64,000 nt of DNA. Origin: Glycomyces sp. TRM65418. Lineage in GTDB: Bacteria > Actinomycetota > Actinomycetes > Mycobacteriales > Micromonosporaceae. The DNA lies in NCBI RefSeq assembly GCF_019710475.1, contig NZ_JAJFAX010000002.1, positions 62,001 through 126,000 on the forward strand, written 5' to 3'. A program made the position numbers and the translations under genes. The notes beneath the pieces were generated by a model. That model made no database searches. It was given only the letters and a program-made list of their open reading frames with translations, and was not told where the DNA came from. Position 1 is the first letter of the stretch, and each line of letters starts with the position of its first letter. Of this stretch, positions 24,441-32,257 are shown piece by piece.

Positions 24441-26696
24441 TCAGCGTTCGCGGCGCCACACGGTCCCGGCGGCCAGCTGCACCGTCTCGCCCATCACCCG
24501 CACCTTGACATCCATTTCGGACAGCAATTCCAGTGCTGTGAGCGCGCCCCCGCTCCATGCCAGCCGCTCCACGGCGACCCCGCCGCGGGCTCGCAGGCCG
24601 CGGACCTCGCCTTCGGCCCAGGCGCTCGGCAGCGCGGGCAGCGGCTCGATCACGGGCATCCCGTCCTCCACGCGGTGCGACTGCACGAGCATCTCGGCGA
24701 TCGCGGCGGTCGTGCCGAAGTTCCCGTCGATCTGGAACGGCGGGTGCGCGCACAGCAGGGAGTCGTAGACCCCGCCGTCCGCGTACGCCGCGTCCTCGCC
24801 GCGGAAGCCCACCGGTGTGAGGAACTCCCCGAGCAGGCGGTGCGCGCGGTCGCCGTCGCCGAGCCGGGCCCACAGGGCGGTCTTCCAAGCGAGCGACCAG
24901 CCGGTTCCGGCGTCGCCGCGGGCTTCGAGGCTCCGCTTCGCCGCGTCGAGCAGCTCCGGCGAGTCCGCGAACGCGTTCCCGGGGTAGACCCCGTACAGGT
25001 GCGAGACGTGCCGGTGGTGCGGCTCGGCCTCCTCGTGCTCGTCGGCCCATTCGAGGAGCCGCCCGTCGGCGCCGACCTTCGGCGCCGCCAGGCGCGGCAT
25101 GGCCTCCTTGATGCCCTTGACGAGCCGGAGGTCCTCGCCGTGGAGCGTCTCGGCCACGACGTCGGCGGCTTCGAGGACGAACGCGAAGAGCTCGCGCACG
25201 AGGGTCGCGTCCATCCCGGTGGACTCGTCGACCGCCGAGGGCCCCTCGGGCGTGAGGAACTCGTTCTCGGGGCTGGTGGCCGGGCTGGTCACGAGTATCC
25301 CGTCCCGGCCCTCCGAGAGGCGGTCGAACGCGAACCGCGCCGCCCCCAAGGCGATCGGGAACCGATCGGCGAGGAACTCCTCGTCGCGGCTGAAGCGCCA
25401 GTGCTCGGCGAGGTGCATCGCGAGCCAGAGGCCGGCCATGGGCCAGGCCGCCCAGCACGCCTTCCCGCCCACGGGCGTGGTCAGCCGCCAGTAGTCGGTG
25501 TTGTGGTGGCAGCACCACCCGCCCGCGCCGTAGAGGCCTTGCGCGGTCGCGACGCCGGTGCGCGAGAGGTCCTCCACGAGGTCGAACAGGGGCTCGTGGA
25601 ACTCCGGCATCGCGCAGGTCTCGGCGGGCCAGTAGTTCATCTGCACGTTGATGTTCGTGGTGTAGTCGCAGTTCCACGGCGGGGTGACGTGGTCGTTCCA
25701 GATGCCCTGGAGGTTGGCGGCCTGCGTGCCGGGCCGCGACGAGGCGGCCAGGAGATAGCGGCCGAACTGGAAGGCCAGCACGGCGAGGTCCTCGTCGGGT
25801 TCGCCGGCGGCGCGTCGGCGCAGTCGCGCCGCAGTGCTCAGCGTGTCGTCCACAGGGGCCTGTGGACGGAGGTCGAGGGCGACCCGGTCCATGACGAGGC
25901 GGTGCGCGGCGGCGTGCTCGTCGCGGAGCGCCTCCCAGCCGAGCTCGGCGGCGCGGCCGGCTTCGCCCCGGGCCTGCTCCAGCGCCGCGTGCTCGTCCTC
26001 GCCGGAGCGGAGCGCGAGGCAGACCACCACGGTGCGGCAACCGGTGAACCGGTGGCCCTCGCCGGTGACGGCGGACTCGCCGTCGCCGCGCAGCCGCGCG
26101 CTCAGACCGAGCCGGCGCACGCCCTCGGCGGGGGAGTAGTCGGGGACGCCGTTCGCGACGCTCGCGGGCGCGCGGCCCGTGACGCGCAGCTCGTCGTCCT
26201 CGGCGACGACCGTGCCGCCCTCGTGCGGCCAGTCGAACCTGAGATCGAGGTCGAAGGGCGTTTCGGCACTCCAGCGCAGGGCGATGACGTCGTGGTCGAC
26301 GGATGCGAAGGCCTCCTGGCGGACGCCGCCACGCACGACCGCGGCGACACCGTCGCGCAGGTCCAGTTCGCGCCGTTCTTCACCAGCGTCGCCGGAGTGG
26401 GTCGCGACGAGCGCCCCGGCGGGCTGGTAGGCCTCGGTGTCCTTGCCCTGCATGCGGGTCACGAGCCGGTCGGCCTCGGCGTAGTCGCCGCGCCGGACCG
26501 CGGCGGCGGCTTCGGCGGCGACGTGCCCGGCGCCTTCGGGGACGCTCCAGGAGCCGTCGCCCGACCAGAAGCCGTCTTCGTTGAGGCCGATCCTGGCCCC
26601 CCACAGCATGGCCCCGATGCGGCCGTTGCCGACCGGCAGTCCCTCGTGCCAGGCCTGGGGGGCGGTGTCATAGGTGAGCTTCAATGCTGCTGCCAT
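24441..26696 (-). CDS. Glycoside hydrolase family 95 (alpha-L-fucosidase-like)
   Basis: 751 residues. GH95 enzymes are inverting 1,2-alpha-L-fucosidases, some acting on galactosides. The match covers the family plan: N-terminal beta domain beginning YDTAPQAWHEGLPVGNGRIG and LNEDGFWSGDGSW, then the (alpha/alpha)6 barrel with TTNINVQMNYWPAE (about residue 345, Asn pair of the active site) and QIDGNFGTTAAIAEM (about 654, the catalytic-base Asp region), and a C-terminal beta domain. No signal peptide is visible, so it is probably intracellular and works on imported oligosaccharide. A 12-bp palindrome lies six bases before the start codon (26703-26714), so a repressor probably controls it. No transporter or regulator is adjacent. 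Confidence 0.88.
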   Translation of the reverse strand: MAAALKLTYDTAPQAWHEGLPVGNGRIGAMLWGARIGLNEDGFWSGDGSWSVPEGAGHVAAEAAAAVRRGDYAEADRLVTRMQGKDTEAYQPAGALVATHSGDAGEERRELDLRDGVAAVVRGGVRQEAFASVDHDVIALRWSAETPFDLDLRFDWPHEGGTVVAEDDELRVTGRAPASVANGVPDYSPAEGVRRLGLSARLRGDGESAVTGEGHRFTGCRTVVVCLALRSGEDEHAALEQARGEAGRAAELGWEALRDEHAAAHRLVMDRVALDLRPQAPVDDTLSTAARLRRRAAGEPDEDLAVLAFQFGRYLLAASSRPGTQAANLQGIWNDHVTPPWNCDYTTNINVQMNYWPAETCAMPEFHEPLFDLVEDLSRTGVATAQGLYGAGGWCCHHNTDYWRLTTPVGGKACWAAWPMAGLWLAMHLAEHWRFSRDEEFLADRFPIALGAARFAFDRLSEGRDGILVTSPATSPENEFLTPEGPSAVDESTGMDATLVRELFAFVLEAADVVAETLHGEDLRLVKGIKEAMPRLAAPKVGADGRLLEWADEHEEAEPHHRHVSHLYGVYPGNAFADSPELLDAAKRSLEARGDAGTGWSLAWKTALWARLGDGDRAHRLLGEFLTPVGFRGEDAAYADGGVYDSLLCAHPPFQIDGNFGTTAAIAEMLVQSHRVEDGMPVIEPLPALPSAWAEGEVRGLRARGGVAVERLAWSGGALTALELLSEMDVKVRVMGETVQLAAGTVWRRER

Positions 26697-26702
26697 GCCA
26701 AT

Positions 26703-26714
26703 ATCCTATAGGAT
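26703..26714. promoter_or_regulatory. Palindromic operator candidate overlapping the GH95 start region
   Basis: ATCCTATAGGAT is a perfect 12-bp palindrome. Read on the minus strand, it contains TAGGAT six bases before the ATG. This is a good actinobacterial -10 box, implying a nearly leaderless mRNA, and its AGGA could instead act as SD. A repressor bound here would block transcription or translation. Confidence 0.5.
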
Positions 26715-26811
26715 TCCTGTCTCTTATCATCGCAACGGGCGCAGCAGTCCCAGTGTTATCCGATCGTGCTGCAACCCCGCGTTCCTCAAGCGCGTGACAT
26801 CATTGCCCATC

Positions 26812-26829
26812 TCGAATCCGGCACGTTCG
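26812..26829 (+). promoter_or_regulatory. 18-bp element shared by the two LPxTG genes (copy 1)
   Basis: TCGAATCCGGCACGTTCG ends 32 bases before the GTG start of the LPxTG gene at 26862. The same 18 bases occur at 27936-27953, 33 bases before the second LPxTG gene. The flanks differ, so conservation is specific. It may be a promoter core for an alternative sigma factor or a regulator site. Confidence 0.55.
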
Positions 26830-26861
26830 CTCCCAATGGCAGAAACACGGAGAGCTCACCA

Positions 26862-27674
26862 GTGGAATTCAAGCAACCCATCAAGACGATGGGGTCCCTC
26901 GGCGTCGCCGCCGCGGCCGGCCTCATCGCCGCCCTCGCCCTCGGTTCGCCGGCGCAGGCCGAAGTCGTGACCATCCCGATCAACCCGGGCAACGTGCCGA
27001 CGACGGCCGCGGGATTCGAGGACGTCTCCTGCGAGAACCTGCCCGATGGCCTCCCCGCCGACGTCGACGGCTGGGTCTTCGTGCTGCCGGCCTCCGCCGG
27101 TGCCGACGGCAACTTCGTCTCGGTCACCGCGACGTTCGAGGACGAGGACGGCGACGAGCGCGTCCGCAACACCGCCGACCACGGCGCCATCGTCTCGGGT
27201 TCCGGCGACAACAAGGCCTACATCATCGCCCCCGCGGGCTGGACCCTCGTGGAGGCCGAAGCCGAGGTCAACGACCCCGACGACGGCGCCAAGTTCAACC
27301 TCACCCACGCCTGCCCCGGCGAGCCCGGCGACGGCGAGACCACCACCCCCGGCGGCGGCGAGACCACCACTCCTGGCGGCGGCGAGACCACCGCCCCCGG
27401 CGAGGAGACCACCGCCCCCGGCACGGAGCCGTCGAGCCCCGCGGTGTGCGAGGAGCCCAGCACTCCCAGCGAGACCGCGACCAGCGCCCCGAGTGCGGCT
27501 CCCAGCGAGTCCGGCACCCCCTGCGAGGAGGCGACCACTCCCGCCGGCAGCGGCAACCTGCCGACCACCGGCACCCCGCTGACGATCGCCCTGGTCTCGG
27601 CCGCGGCCCTCGCCGCGGGCGGCGCCGCGCTGTTCATGATCCAGCGCCGCCGCCGCGAAGCCCAGGACTGGTAA
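26862..27674 (+). CDS. LPxTG-anchored surface protein, paralogue 1
   Basis: 270 residues from GTG 26862 with SD GGAG nine bases upstream; an open frame reaches back to 26766 without a signal. The signal peptide has a core around GSLGVAAAAGLIAALAL, cleaved near AQA-E. The mature domain (about 34-150) includes NVPTTAAGFEDVSCENLP, DGWVFVLPAS, SGSGDNKAYIIAPAG and FNLTHACPG, with two cysteines that likely pair. A Thr/Pro/Gly/Glu-rich spacer follows, then the sorting signal LPTTG, a hydrophobic helix and a RRRRREAQ-type basic tail. A sortase should link it to the cell wall. The domain is shared with the next gene but I cannot name it. No sortase gene is in the window. Confidence 0.8.
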   Translation: MEFKQPIKTMGSLGVAAAAGLIAALALGSPAQAEVVTIPINPGNVPTTAAGFEDVSCENLPDGLPADVDGWVFVLPASAGADGNFVSVTATFEDEDGDERVRNTADHGAIVSGSGDNKAYIIAPAGWTLVEAEAEVNDPDDGAKFNLTHACPGEPGDGETTTPGGGETTTPGGGETTAPGEETTAPGTEPSSPAVCEEPSTPSETATSAPSAAPSESGTPCEEATTPAGSGNLPTTGTPLTIALVSAAALAAGGAALFMIQRRRREAQDW

Positions 27675-27740
27675 CGCGCGAGTAAGCCCGCCGGGCCGCC
27701 GACGGTCCGGGTCTGTCGACCCGGCCGTACGCGCCCGGCC

Positions 27741-27775
27741 ACGACGCCCCCGAGATCCCGTCTCGGGGGCGTCGT
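27741..27775 (+). terminator. 15-bp hairpin terminator
   Basis: ACGACGCCCCCGAGA (27741-27755) pairs perfectly with 27761-27775 around TCCCG, 66 bases after the first LPxTG gene. It separates the two paralogues, so each has its own promoter. Confidence 0.75.
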
Positions 27776-27935
27776 CGCGTCCGCACGACTTCGCCCCGTT
27801 TTGGCAGGTCAGCCGTTCGGTTCATTTCCGAATCATCCGAACGGGACGCAACTTCCGCGACCCCGGCGGCGTGAATGGATCGCCCACCGCCTGCATCGGA
27901 GCATCCGGGAGGCGGCCCGTTCAACCCAGGCGCAG

Positions 27936-27953
27936 TCGAATCCGGCACGTTCG
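27936..27953 (+). promoter_or_regulatory. 18-bp element shared by the two LPxTG genes (copy 2)
   Basis: TCGAATCCGGCACGTTCG, identical to 26812-26829 and at nearly the same distance (33 against 32 bases) from the chosen start codon. The constant spacing supports a promoter element or operator and also supports the start-codon choices for both genes. Confidence 0.55.
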
Positions 27954-27986
27954 ATGCCCCCGACCACCCGTCACGGAGTGCATTCC

Positions 27987-29147
27987 TTGAAACTCACACG
28001 TCGCCACAAGGCCCTCGGCGGCGCCGCCGCCGTCGGCCTTGCCGGAGCCGTCGCGCTCGCCTTCGCCGTCCCCGCGCTCGCGGGCGACACCACGACCATC
28101 CACATCAACGACGGCAACGTGCCGACCACCGCAGCGGGCTTCGAGTCCCGGAACTGCGACCAGGTCCCCGACGACACCGCCGACTGGCTCGACGGATGGG
28201 TGTTCGTCCTCCCCGAGTCCGTCAAGGCGGAAGGCAACTTCGAGTACATCGAGGCCGTCTTCGAAGACTCGGACGGCAACGTCGTCCCCTACAACACCGA
28301 CGACCACGGCGGCATCGTCTCCGGGTCGGGCGACAACAAGGCGTACATCGTCACCCCGGCCGGGCTGACCCTCATCGACGCCCAGGCGGAAGTGGAACTC
28401 GGCGAGCGCAAGCAGAACGCCAAGGAACCCCGGTTCAACCTGACTCACACTTGCCCCGCGACGGCCCGGCCGCCGGGAGAGCCCACGCCGACCGACGAGC
28501 CGTCCTCGCCCACCGAGGAGCCCTCGAGCCCGACCGAGGAACCGTCGAGTCCCACGGAGGAGCCCTCGTCGCCGACGGAAGAGCCTTCCAGCCCGACCGA
28601 GGAGCCGTCCTCGCCGACTGAGGAGCCCTCGAGCCCGACCGAGGAGCTTTCGTCGCCGACTGAGGAACCTTCCTCGCCGACGGAGGAGCCGTCCTCGCCG
28701 ACTGAGGAGCCCTCGAGCCCGACCGAGGAGCTTTCGTCGCCGACTGAGGAACCTTCCTCGCCGACGGAGGAGCCGTCCTCGCCCACTGAGGAGCCCTCCA
28801 GCCCGACCGAGGAACCCTCCTCGCCCACCGAGGAGCCGTCTTCCCCCACGGAAGCGCCCTCGTCGCCGACCGAGGAGCCCTCCTCGCCCAGCGAGGAGCC
28901 GTCCAGCTCGTCGGAGGAGCCGTCGAACCCGACCGAGACCAGCCCCGCCGAGACCAGCTCGGAAGCGGCCGCCTCCAGCTCGGCTCCGGGCCAGGTCGCG
29001 ACCACCCCGGCCGGGAACAACGCCCTGCCCGCCACCGGTTCGTCCCTGACCTACGTGCTCCTCGGCGCCGGTGTGCTGCTCCTGGCGGGTATCGCCCTGC
29101 TCGTGGTCCATCGCTTCCGCACCGAGCGCACCGCGGCGGGCGAGTGA
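27987..29147 (+). CDS. LPxTG-anchored surface protein with SSPTEEP repeats, paralogue 2
   Basis: 386 residues from a TTG at 27987, eight bases after GGAG as in paralogue 1; GTG 27978 in the same frame is the alternative. The signal peptide KLTRRHKALGGAAAVGLAG is cleaved near ALA-GD. The domain mirrors paralogue 1: NVPTTAAGFESRNCDQ, DGWVFVLPES, SGSGDNKAYIVTPAG, FNLTHTCP. A long stalk of about twenty 7-residue units of the type SSPTEEP (residues about 170-325) then lifts it from the wall. The sorting signal is LPATG, followed by a hydrophobic helix and a basic RFRTER tail. The acidic, Ser/Thr-rich stalk is a likely glycosylation target. The stalk gene segment has a perfect 84-bp tandem duplication. 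Confidence 0.8.
   Translation: MKLTRRHKALGGAAAVGLAGAVALAFAVPALAGDTTTIHINDGNVPTTAAGFESRNCDQVPDDTADWLDGWVFVLPESVKAEGNFEYIEAVFEDSDGNVVPYNTDDHGGIVSGSGDNKAYIVTPAGLTLIDAQAEVELGERKQNAKEPRFNLTHTCPATARPPGEPTPTDEPSSPTEEPSSPTEEPSSPTEEPSSPTEEPSSPTEEPSSPTEEPSSPTEELSSPTEEPSSPTEEPSSPTEEPSSPTEELSSPTEEPSSPTEEPSSPTEEPSSPTEEPSSPTEEPSSPTEAPSSPTEEPSSPSEEPSSSSEEPSNPTETSPAETSSEAAASSSAPGQVATTPAGNNALPATGSSLTYVLLGAGVLLLAGIALLVVHRFRTERTAAGE
28600..28767 (+). repeat. Exact 84-bp tandem duplication in stalk-coding region
   Basis: 28600-28683 and 28684-28767 are identical, each coding four 7-residue SSPTEE-type units, including the two unusual ELSSPT variants. Neighbouring units use different synonymous codons. The duplication is therefore a recent in-frame expansion, and stalk length may vary between strains. 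Confidence 0.85.
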
Positions 29148-29617
29148 CCTGGGGTCGGCGCGGCGCTCTCCCGGGCGCCGCGCCGACCGTCGGCCCGTTA
29201 CCGAAACGTTATGCAACCGCTAGAAGCGCTCCCGCGTTTAGCAGATGTCTCAAGGTAGGCAGCCCGGAACCGAACGCGCCCGGGCCGAGACGATCGACTA
29301 CCGCCCGCTGCTTGACGGTGCGGTCCTTGTCGAGCCCCCGGAATCCTGCCACCGGGGGCTCGACCCTAGTCGACGCCCCGGAGCCGTCCCCCCTTGGCTC
29401 CGGGGCGTCGCCGTATCCACCGCCGTGTCGACGTGCGGAGCTCACATTCCCCAGGGCCGAACGCTTTCCCTCCGGTAGCGGACCCGGTACATTACCCGCA
29501 GGTTCAGCGCCTGGTCGCCGCCTTGTCCGAGGCGGACTCCCAGGCATCACCGCCCGTCCTGCTACTTGAGGTGCCAGCTGCCCGGCATCCCAGCACCTGC
29601 ACAGGAGTGCCCGCCAC
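29148..29617 (+). other. 470-bp leader/intergenic region with two tandem hairpins
   Basis: No gene is supported here. Hairpin 1: GTCGAGCCCCCGG (29329-29341) with 29352-29364, 13 bp, ten-base loop. Hairpin 2: CGACGCCCCGGAGCC (29371-29385) with 29396-29410, 15 bp, ten-base loop. Only six bases separate them. Neither is followed by a T-run. They may terminate the LPxTG gene (180 bases upstream) or form a structured leader for the purine permease. They do not resemble the purine riboswitch. Confidence 0.6.
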
Positions 29618-31018
29618 ATGGCCACTGAAGCTACCGAAGAGCACACCGAGCCGCGCCCGTCCGCGCTCGACCGGTTCTTCCGGCTGACCGAGAACAAGAC
29701 GACCTGGAAGCGCGAGCTCCTCGCCGGAACGACCACGTTCCTCGCGATGGCCTACATCCTCGCCGTCAACCCCGGCGTCCTCAGCTGGGACGTCGCCACG
29801 ATCTTCAACCCCGAGGACCCGACCGCCGCCTTCGCCGCCGGCCTCGCCCCCGACCCCGGCGCCATCTTCCTCGCGACCGCTCTCGCCGCCGCCCTCGGCT
29901 GCCTGGTCATGGGCCTGTGGGCCCGCTACCCGATCGCCCTCGCCCCCGGCATGGGCCTGAACGCGTTCTTCGCCTTCAGCGTCGTCGTCGGCATGGGCAT
30001 CCCCTGGGAGACCGCCCTCACCGGCACGCTCGTCTCCGGCGTCCTCTTCTTCCTCCTCGCCGTCACCGGCGTCCGCGAGACGATCATCAACGCGATCCCC
30101 TCGCAGATGAAGCTCGCCACCGGCGCCGGCATCGGCCTGTTCATCGCCTTCATCGGCCTCCGCGGCGGCGGCATCGTCGTCCCCTCGGACGCCACCCTCG
30201 TGACCCTCGGCGACTTCCGCGACGGCCCGGTCCTGCTCACGCTCTTCGGCCTCGCCGCCACCGCCGTGTTCCTGGTCCTCGGCTGGCGCGGCGGCGTCTT
30301 CTACGGGATGCTGCTGACCCTGGGGCTCGGCCTGGCCACCGGCGTCATCGACTGGAACCTCGCCGACGTCTCCTCGCCGAACTTCGACGCGTTCGGCGCG
30401 GCCTTCACCGGCTTCGAGGACGCCTTCACCGCCCAGATGATCATCGTCATCCTGACGATGCTCTTCGTCGACTTCTTCGACACCGCCGGCACCCTCTTCG
30501 GCGTCGCCGGACAGGCCGGGCTCCTCAAGGACGGCAAGCTGCCCCGCGCCGGGCGCGCGCTGGCGGCCGACTCGGTCGCGACCATGGGCGGCGCGGTCCT
30601 CGGCACCTCCACGACCACGTCGTACATCGAGTCCACCGCGGGCGTCTCGGTCGGCGGCCGCACCGGCCTCACCGCCGTGACCGCGGGCTTCTGGTTCCTG
30701 GTCTCGCTGGTGGCCTTCCCGATCTTCGGCCTGGTCGCCAACAACGCCGAGGTGACCGCCCCGGCGCTCATCATCGTCGGCGTGCTCATGGCCGGCCAGC
30801 TCGGCGGCATCGAGTGGAGCAGGCTGGAGTACGCGATCCCGGCGTTCATCACCGTCATCGCCATGCCGCTGACCTACTCGATCGCCAACGGCATCGCGCT
30901 GGGCCTGATCTTCTACCCGCTCGTCATGATCGCGAAGGGCCGTTGGAAGGAAGTCCACTGGATCACCTACGTGCTCCTGGCCGTCTTCCTCGGTTACTTC
31001 CTGTTCCTGGTGGAGTAG
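29618..31018 (+). CDS. NCS2-family purine (adenine/guanine/hypoxanthine) permease
   Basis: 466 residues, about 12-14 membrane helices. It belongs to the AzgA/PbuG branch: N-terminal ENKTTWKRELLAGTTTFLAMAYILAVNP, APGMGLNAFFAFSVVVGMG, the family motif FVDFFDTAGTLFGVAGQAGLL (two parts, about residues 289-309), and GTSTTTSYIESTAGVSVGGRTGLTAV split over the re-entrant region near 330. It imports a purine base with protons. The ATG at 29618 is preceded by CAGGAGTGCC. It stands alone, with a 19-bp bidirectional hairpin after it. The long structured leader suggests regulation but no known riboswitch is evident. The family call is firm; the preferred base is not known. Confidence 0.9.
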   Translation: MATEATEEHTEPRPSALDRFFRLTENKTTWKRELLAGTTTFLAMAYILAVNPGVLSWDVATIFNPEDPTAAFAAGLAPDPGAIFLATALAAALGCLVMGLWARYPIALAPGMGLNAFFAFSVVVGMGIPWETALTGTLVSGVLFFLLAVTGVRETIINAIPSQMKLATGAGIGLFIAFIGLRGGGIVVPSDATLVTLGDFRDGPVLLTLFGLAATAVFLVLGWRGGVFYGMLLTLGLGLATGVIDWNLADVSSPNFDAFGAAFTGFEDAFTAQMIIVILTMLFVDFFDTAGTLFGVAGQAGLLKDGKLPRAGRALAADSVATMGGAVLGTSTTTSYIESTAGVSVGGRTGLTAVTAGFWFLVSLVAFPIFGLVANNAEVTAPALIIVGVLMAGQLGGIEWSRLEYAIPAFITVIAMPLTYSIANGIALGLIFYPLVMIAKGRWKEVHWITYVLLAVFLGYFLFLVE

Positions 31019-31022
31019 CAGC

Positions 31023-31066
31023 GCATACGAAAGGGCCCGGGAGGCACCCCGGGCCCTTTCGTATGC
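31023..31066. terminator. 19-bp bidirectional terminator hairpin
   Basis: GCATACGAAAGGGCCCGGG (31023-31041) pairs perfectly with 31048-31066 around AGGCAC. The GAAAG arm gives CTTTCG on the other side, so both convergent transcripts (permease and ABC permease) can end here. Confidence 0.85.
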
Positions 31067-31069
31067 GGC

Positions 31070-32257
31070 TCAAGCGGTTCGGCGCAGGGCCTCGCTCAGC
31101 TTCAGGCGCGAGCCGGTGTAGAGCACGCTGCGCTTGTACAGCTGCGAGCCGAGCGCCAGCGCCCCGGCCGCGGCGAGCGCGAGCAGTCCGATCGCGACGG
31201 CGATCTCCCAGGCCGGGACCTCGGCGATCGCCATCCGGGTCGGCATGGCGATGGCGGAGAACGGCGGCACGATCGACAGGACCTGCGCGAACGTGCTGGT
31301 CGGCGCGTTGAGCAGGAAGATGGCGCCGACGTAGCTCAGCGAGAGCGCCATGATGAGCGGGGTCAGGACCGACCCGGCCTCCTCCTGGCGGGAGACGAGC
31401 GAGCCCACGCCGCCCGCGAGGGTCCCGAAGAGCACGAGGGCGATGAGCCACCAACCGATGCTCGAGACGGCCGCGGAGGCGGTGCCGGGCGGGAGGTCGG
31501 CGAGCATCCCGGTGCCGGCCGCGACGCCGAGGCCGACCCCGACCATGGCGACGAGGTTCACCAGGGAGATGACGCCGAGGCCGATGACCTTGCCCCCCAA
31601 GAGCTGCCAGGGCTTGAGGCTGGTCAGGAGGATCTCGACGATGCGGCTCGACTTCTCCTCGACGACGCCCATGGCGATGTACTGGGTCGGGGTCATGAGC
31701 ATCATGAACATGATGATGGAGAGGATCAGCCCGGTGAAGTAGTCGAGCGGCGTCACCTCGCCGCTGCCCGCGTCGAGGGTCACCCACTCCAGCGGCTGCA
31801 CCGCGAGCGCCTCGGTGATCTGCCGGTCGGAGAGCCCGGCGTCGGCGAGGTTCGTCTGGACCGCGGCCGCGTGCCAGGCGGTGTCGAGCTGCGCCTCGAG
31901 CTCGTTGCCGACGCCGTCGCGGCTGTAGAGGGATCCGTCGGCGACGGCCGCTTCGACGGTCTCGTCCTCGACGGCCCGCTCGGCCTCGTCCACGGAGTCG
32001 TAGACGGTGACGTCGAAGCCGCCCATGGCTTCCAGCTGGGTCTGCATAGCCCCGGCCTCGTCCCCGGCGAGGCCGATCGCCGTGTCGCCGTCGTCGCCGC
32101 CCAGGAACGTGGGCAGGGCGGCGAGGACGCCGACGATGGCGACGGTGACGAGGGAGCTGATGATGTTGGCCTTGGAGAGGCCGCGGACGCGGATCTCGCG
32201 TCCGGCCACGAGCATGAGGCCGCGCAGCCGCGAGGTCTCGGTGTGCGGGGAGGTCAT
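31070..32257 (-). CDS. ABC-2 type exporter permease, NatB-like
   Basis: 395 residues. One N-terminal membrane helix (SSLVTVAIVGVLAAL, about 33-47), a large extracytoplasmic loop (about 50-170), then five or six helices, with the family stretch VVEEKSSRIVEILLTSLKPW (about 210) between helices 2 and 3. This is the architecture of NatB-type permeases for sodium or drug efflux. Its start overlaps the end of the ATPase gene (four bases, ATGA-type), so the two form one transporter. The stop lies four bases inside the convergent terminator. The substrate cannot be read from the sequence; sodium is only the name-giving example. Confidence 0.82.
   Translation of the reverse strand: MTSPHTETSRLRGLMLVAGREIRVRGLSKANIISSLVTVAIVGVLAALPTFLGGDDGDTAIGLAGDEAGAMQTQLEAMGGFDVTVYDSVDEAERAVEDETVEAAVADGSLYSRDGVGNELEAQLDTAWHAAAVQTNLADAGLSDRQITEALAVQPLEWVTLDAGSGEVTPLDYFTGLILSIIMFMMLMTPTQYIAMGVVEEKSSRIVEILLTSLKPWQLLGGKVIGLGVISLVNLVAMVGVGLGVAAGTGMLADLPPGTASAAVSSIGWWLIALVLFGTLAGGVGSLVSRQEEAGSVLTPLIMALSLSYVGAIFLLNAPTSTFAQVLSIVPPFSAIAMPTRMAIAEVPAWEIAVAIGLLALAAAGALALGSQLYKRSVLYTGSRLKLSEALRRTA

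Noticed and set aside
29148..29617. Purine riboswitch before the purine permease
   Set aside because: The conserved three-way junction and pyrimidine contact sequences are absent; only two simple hairpins are seen.
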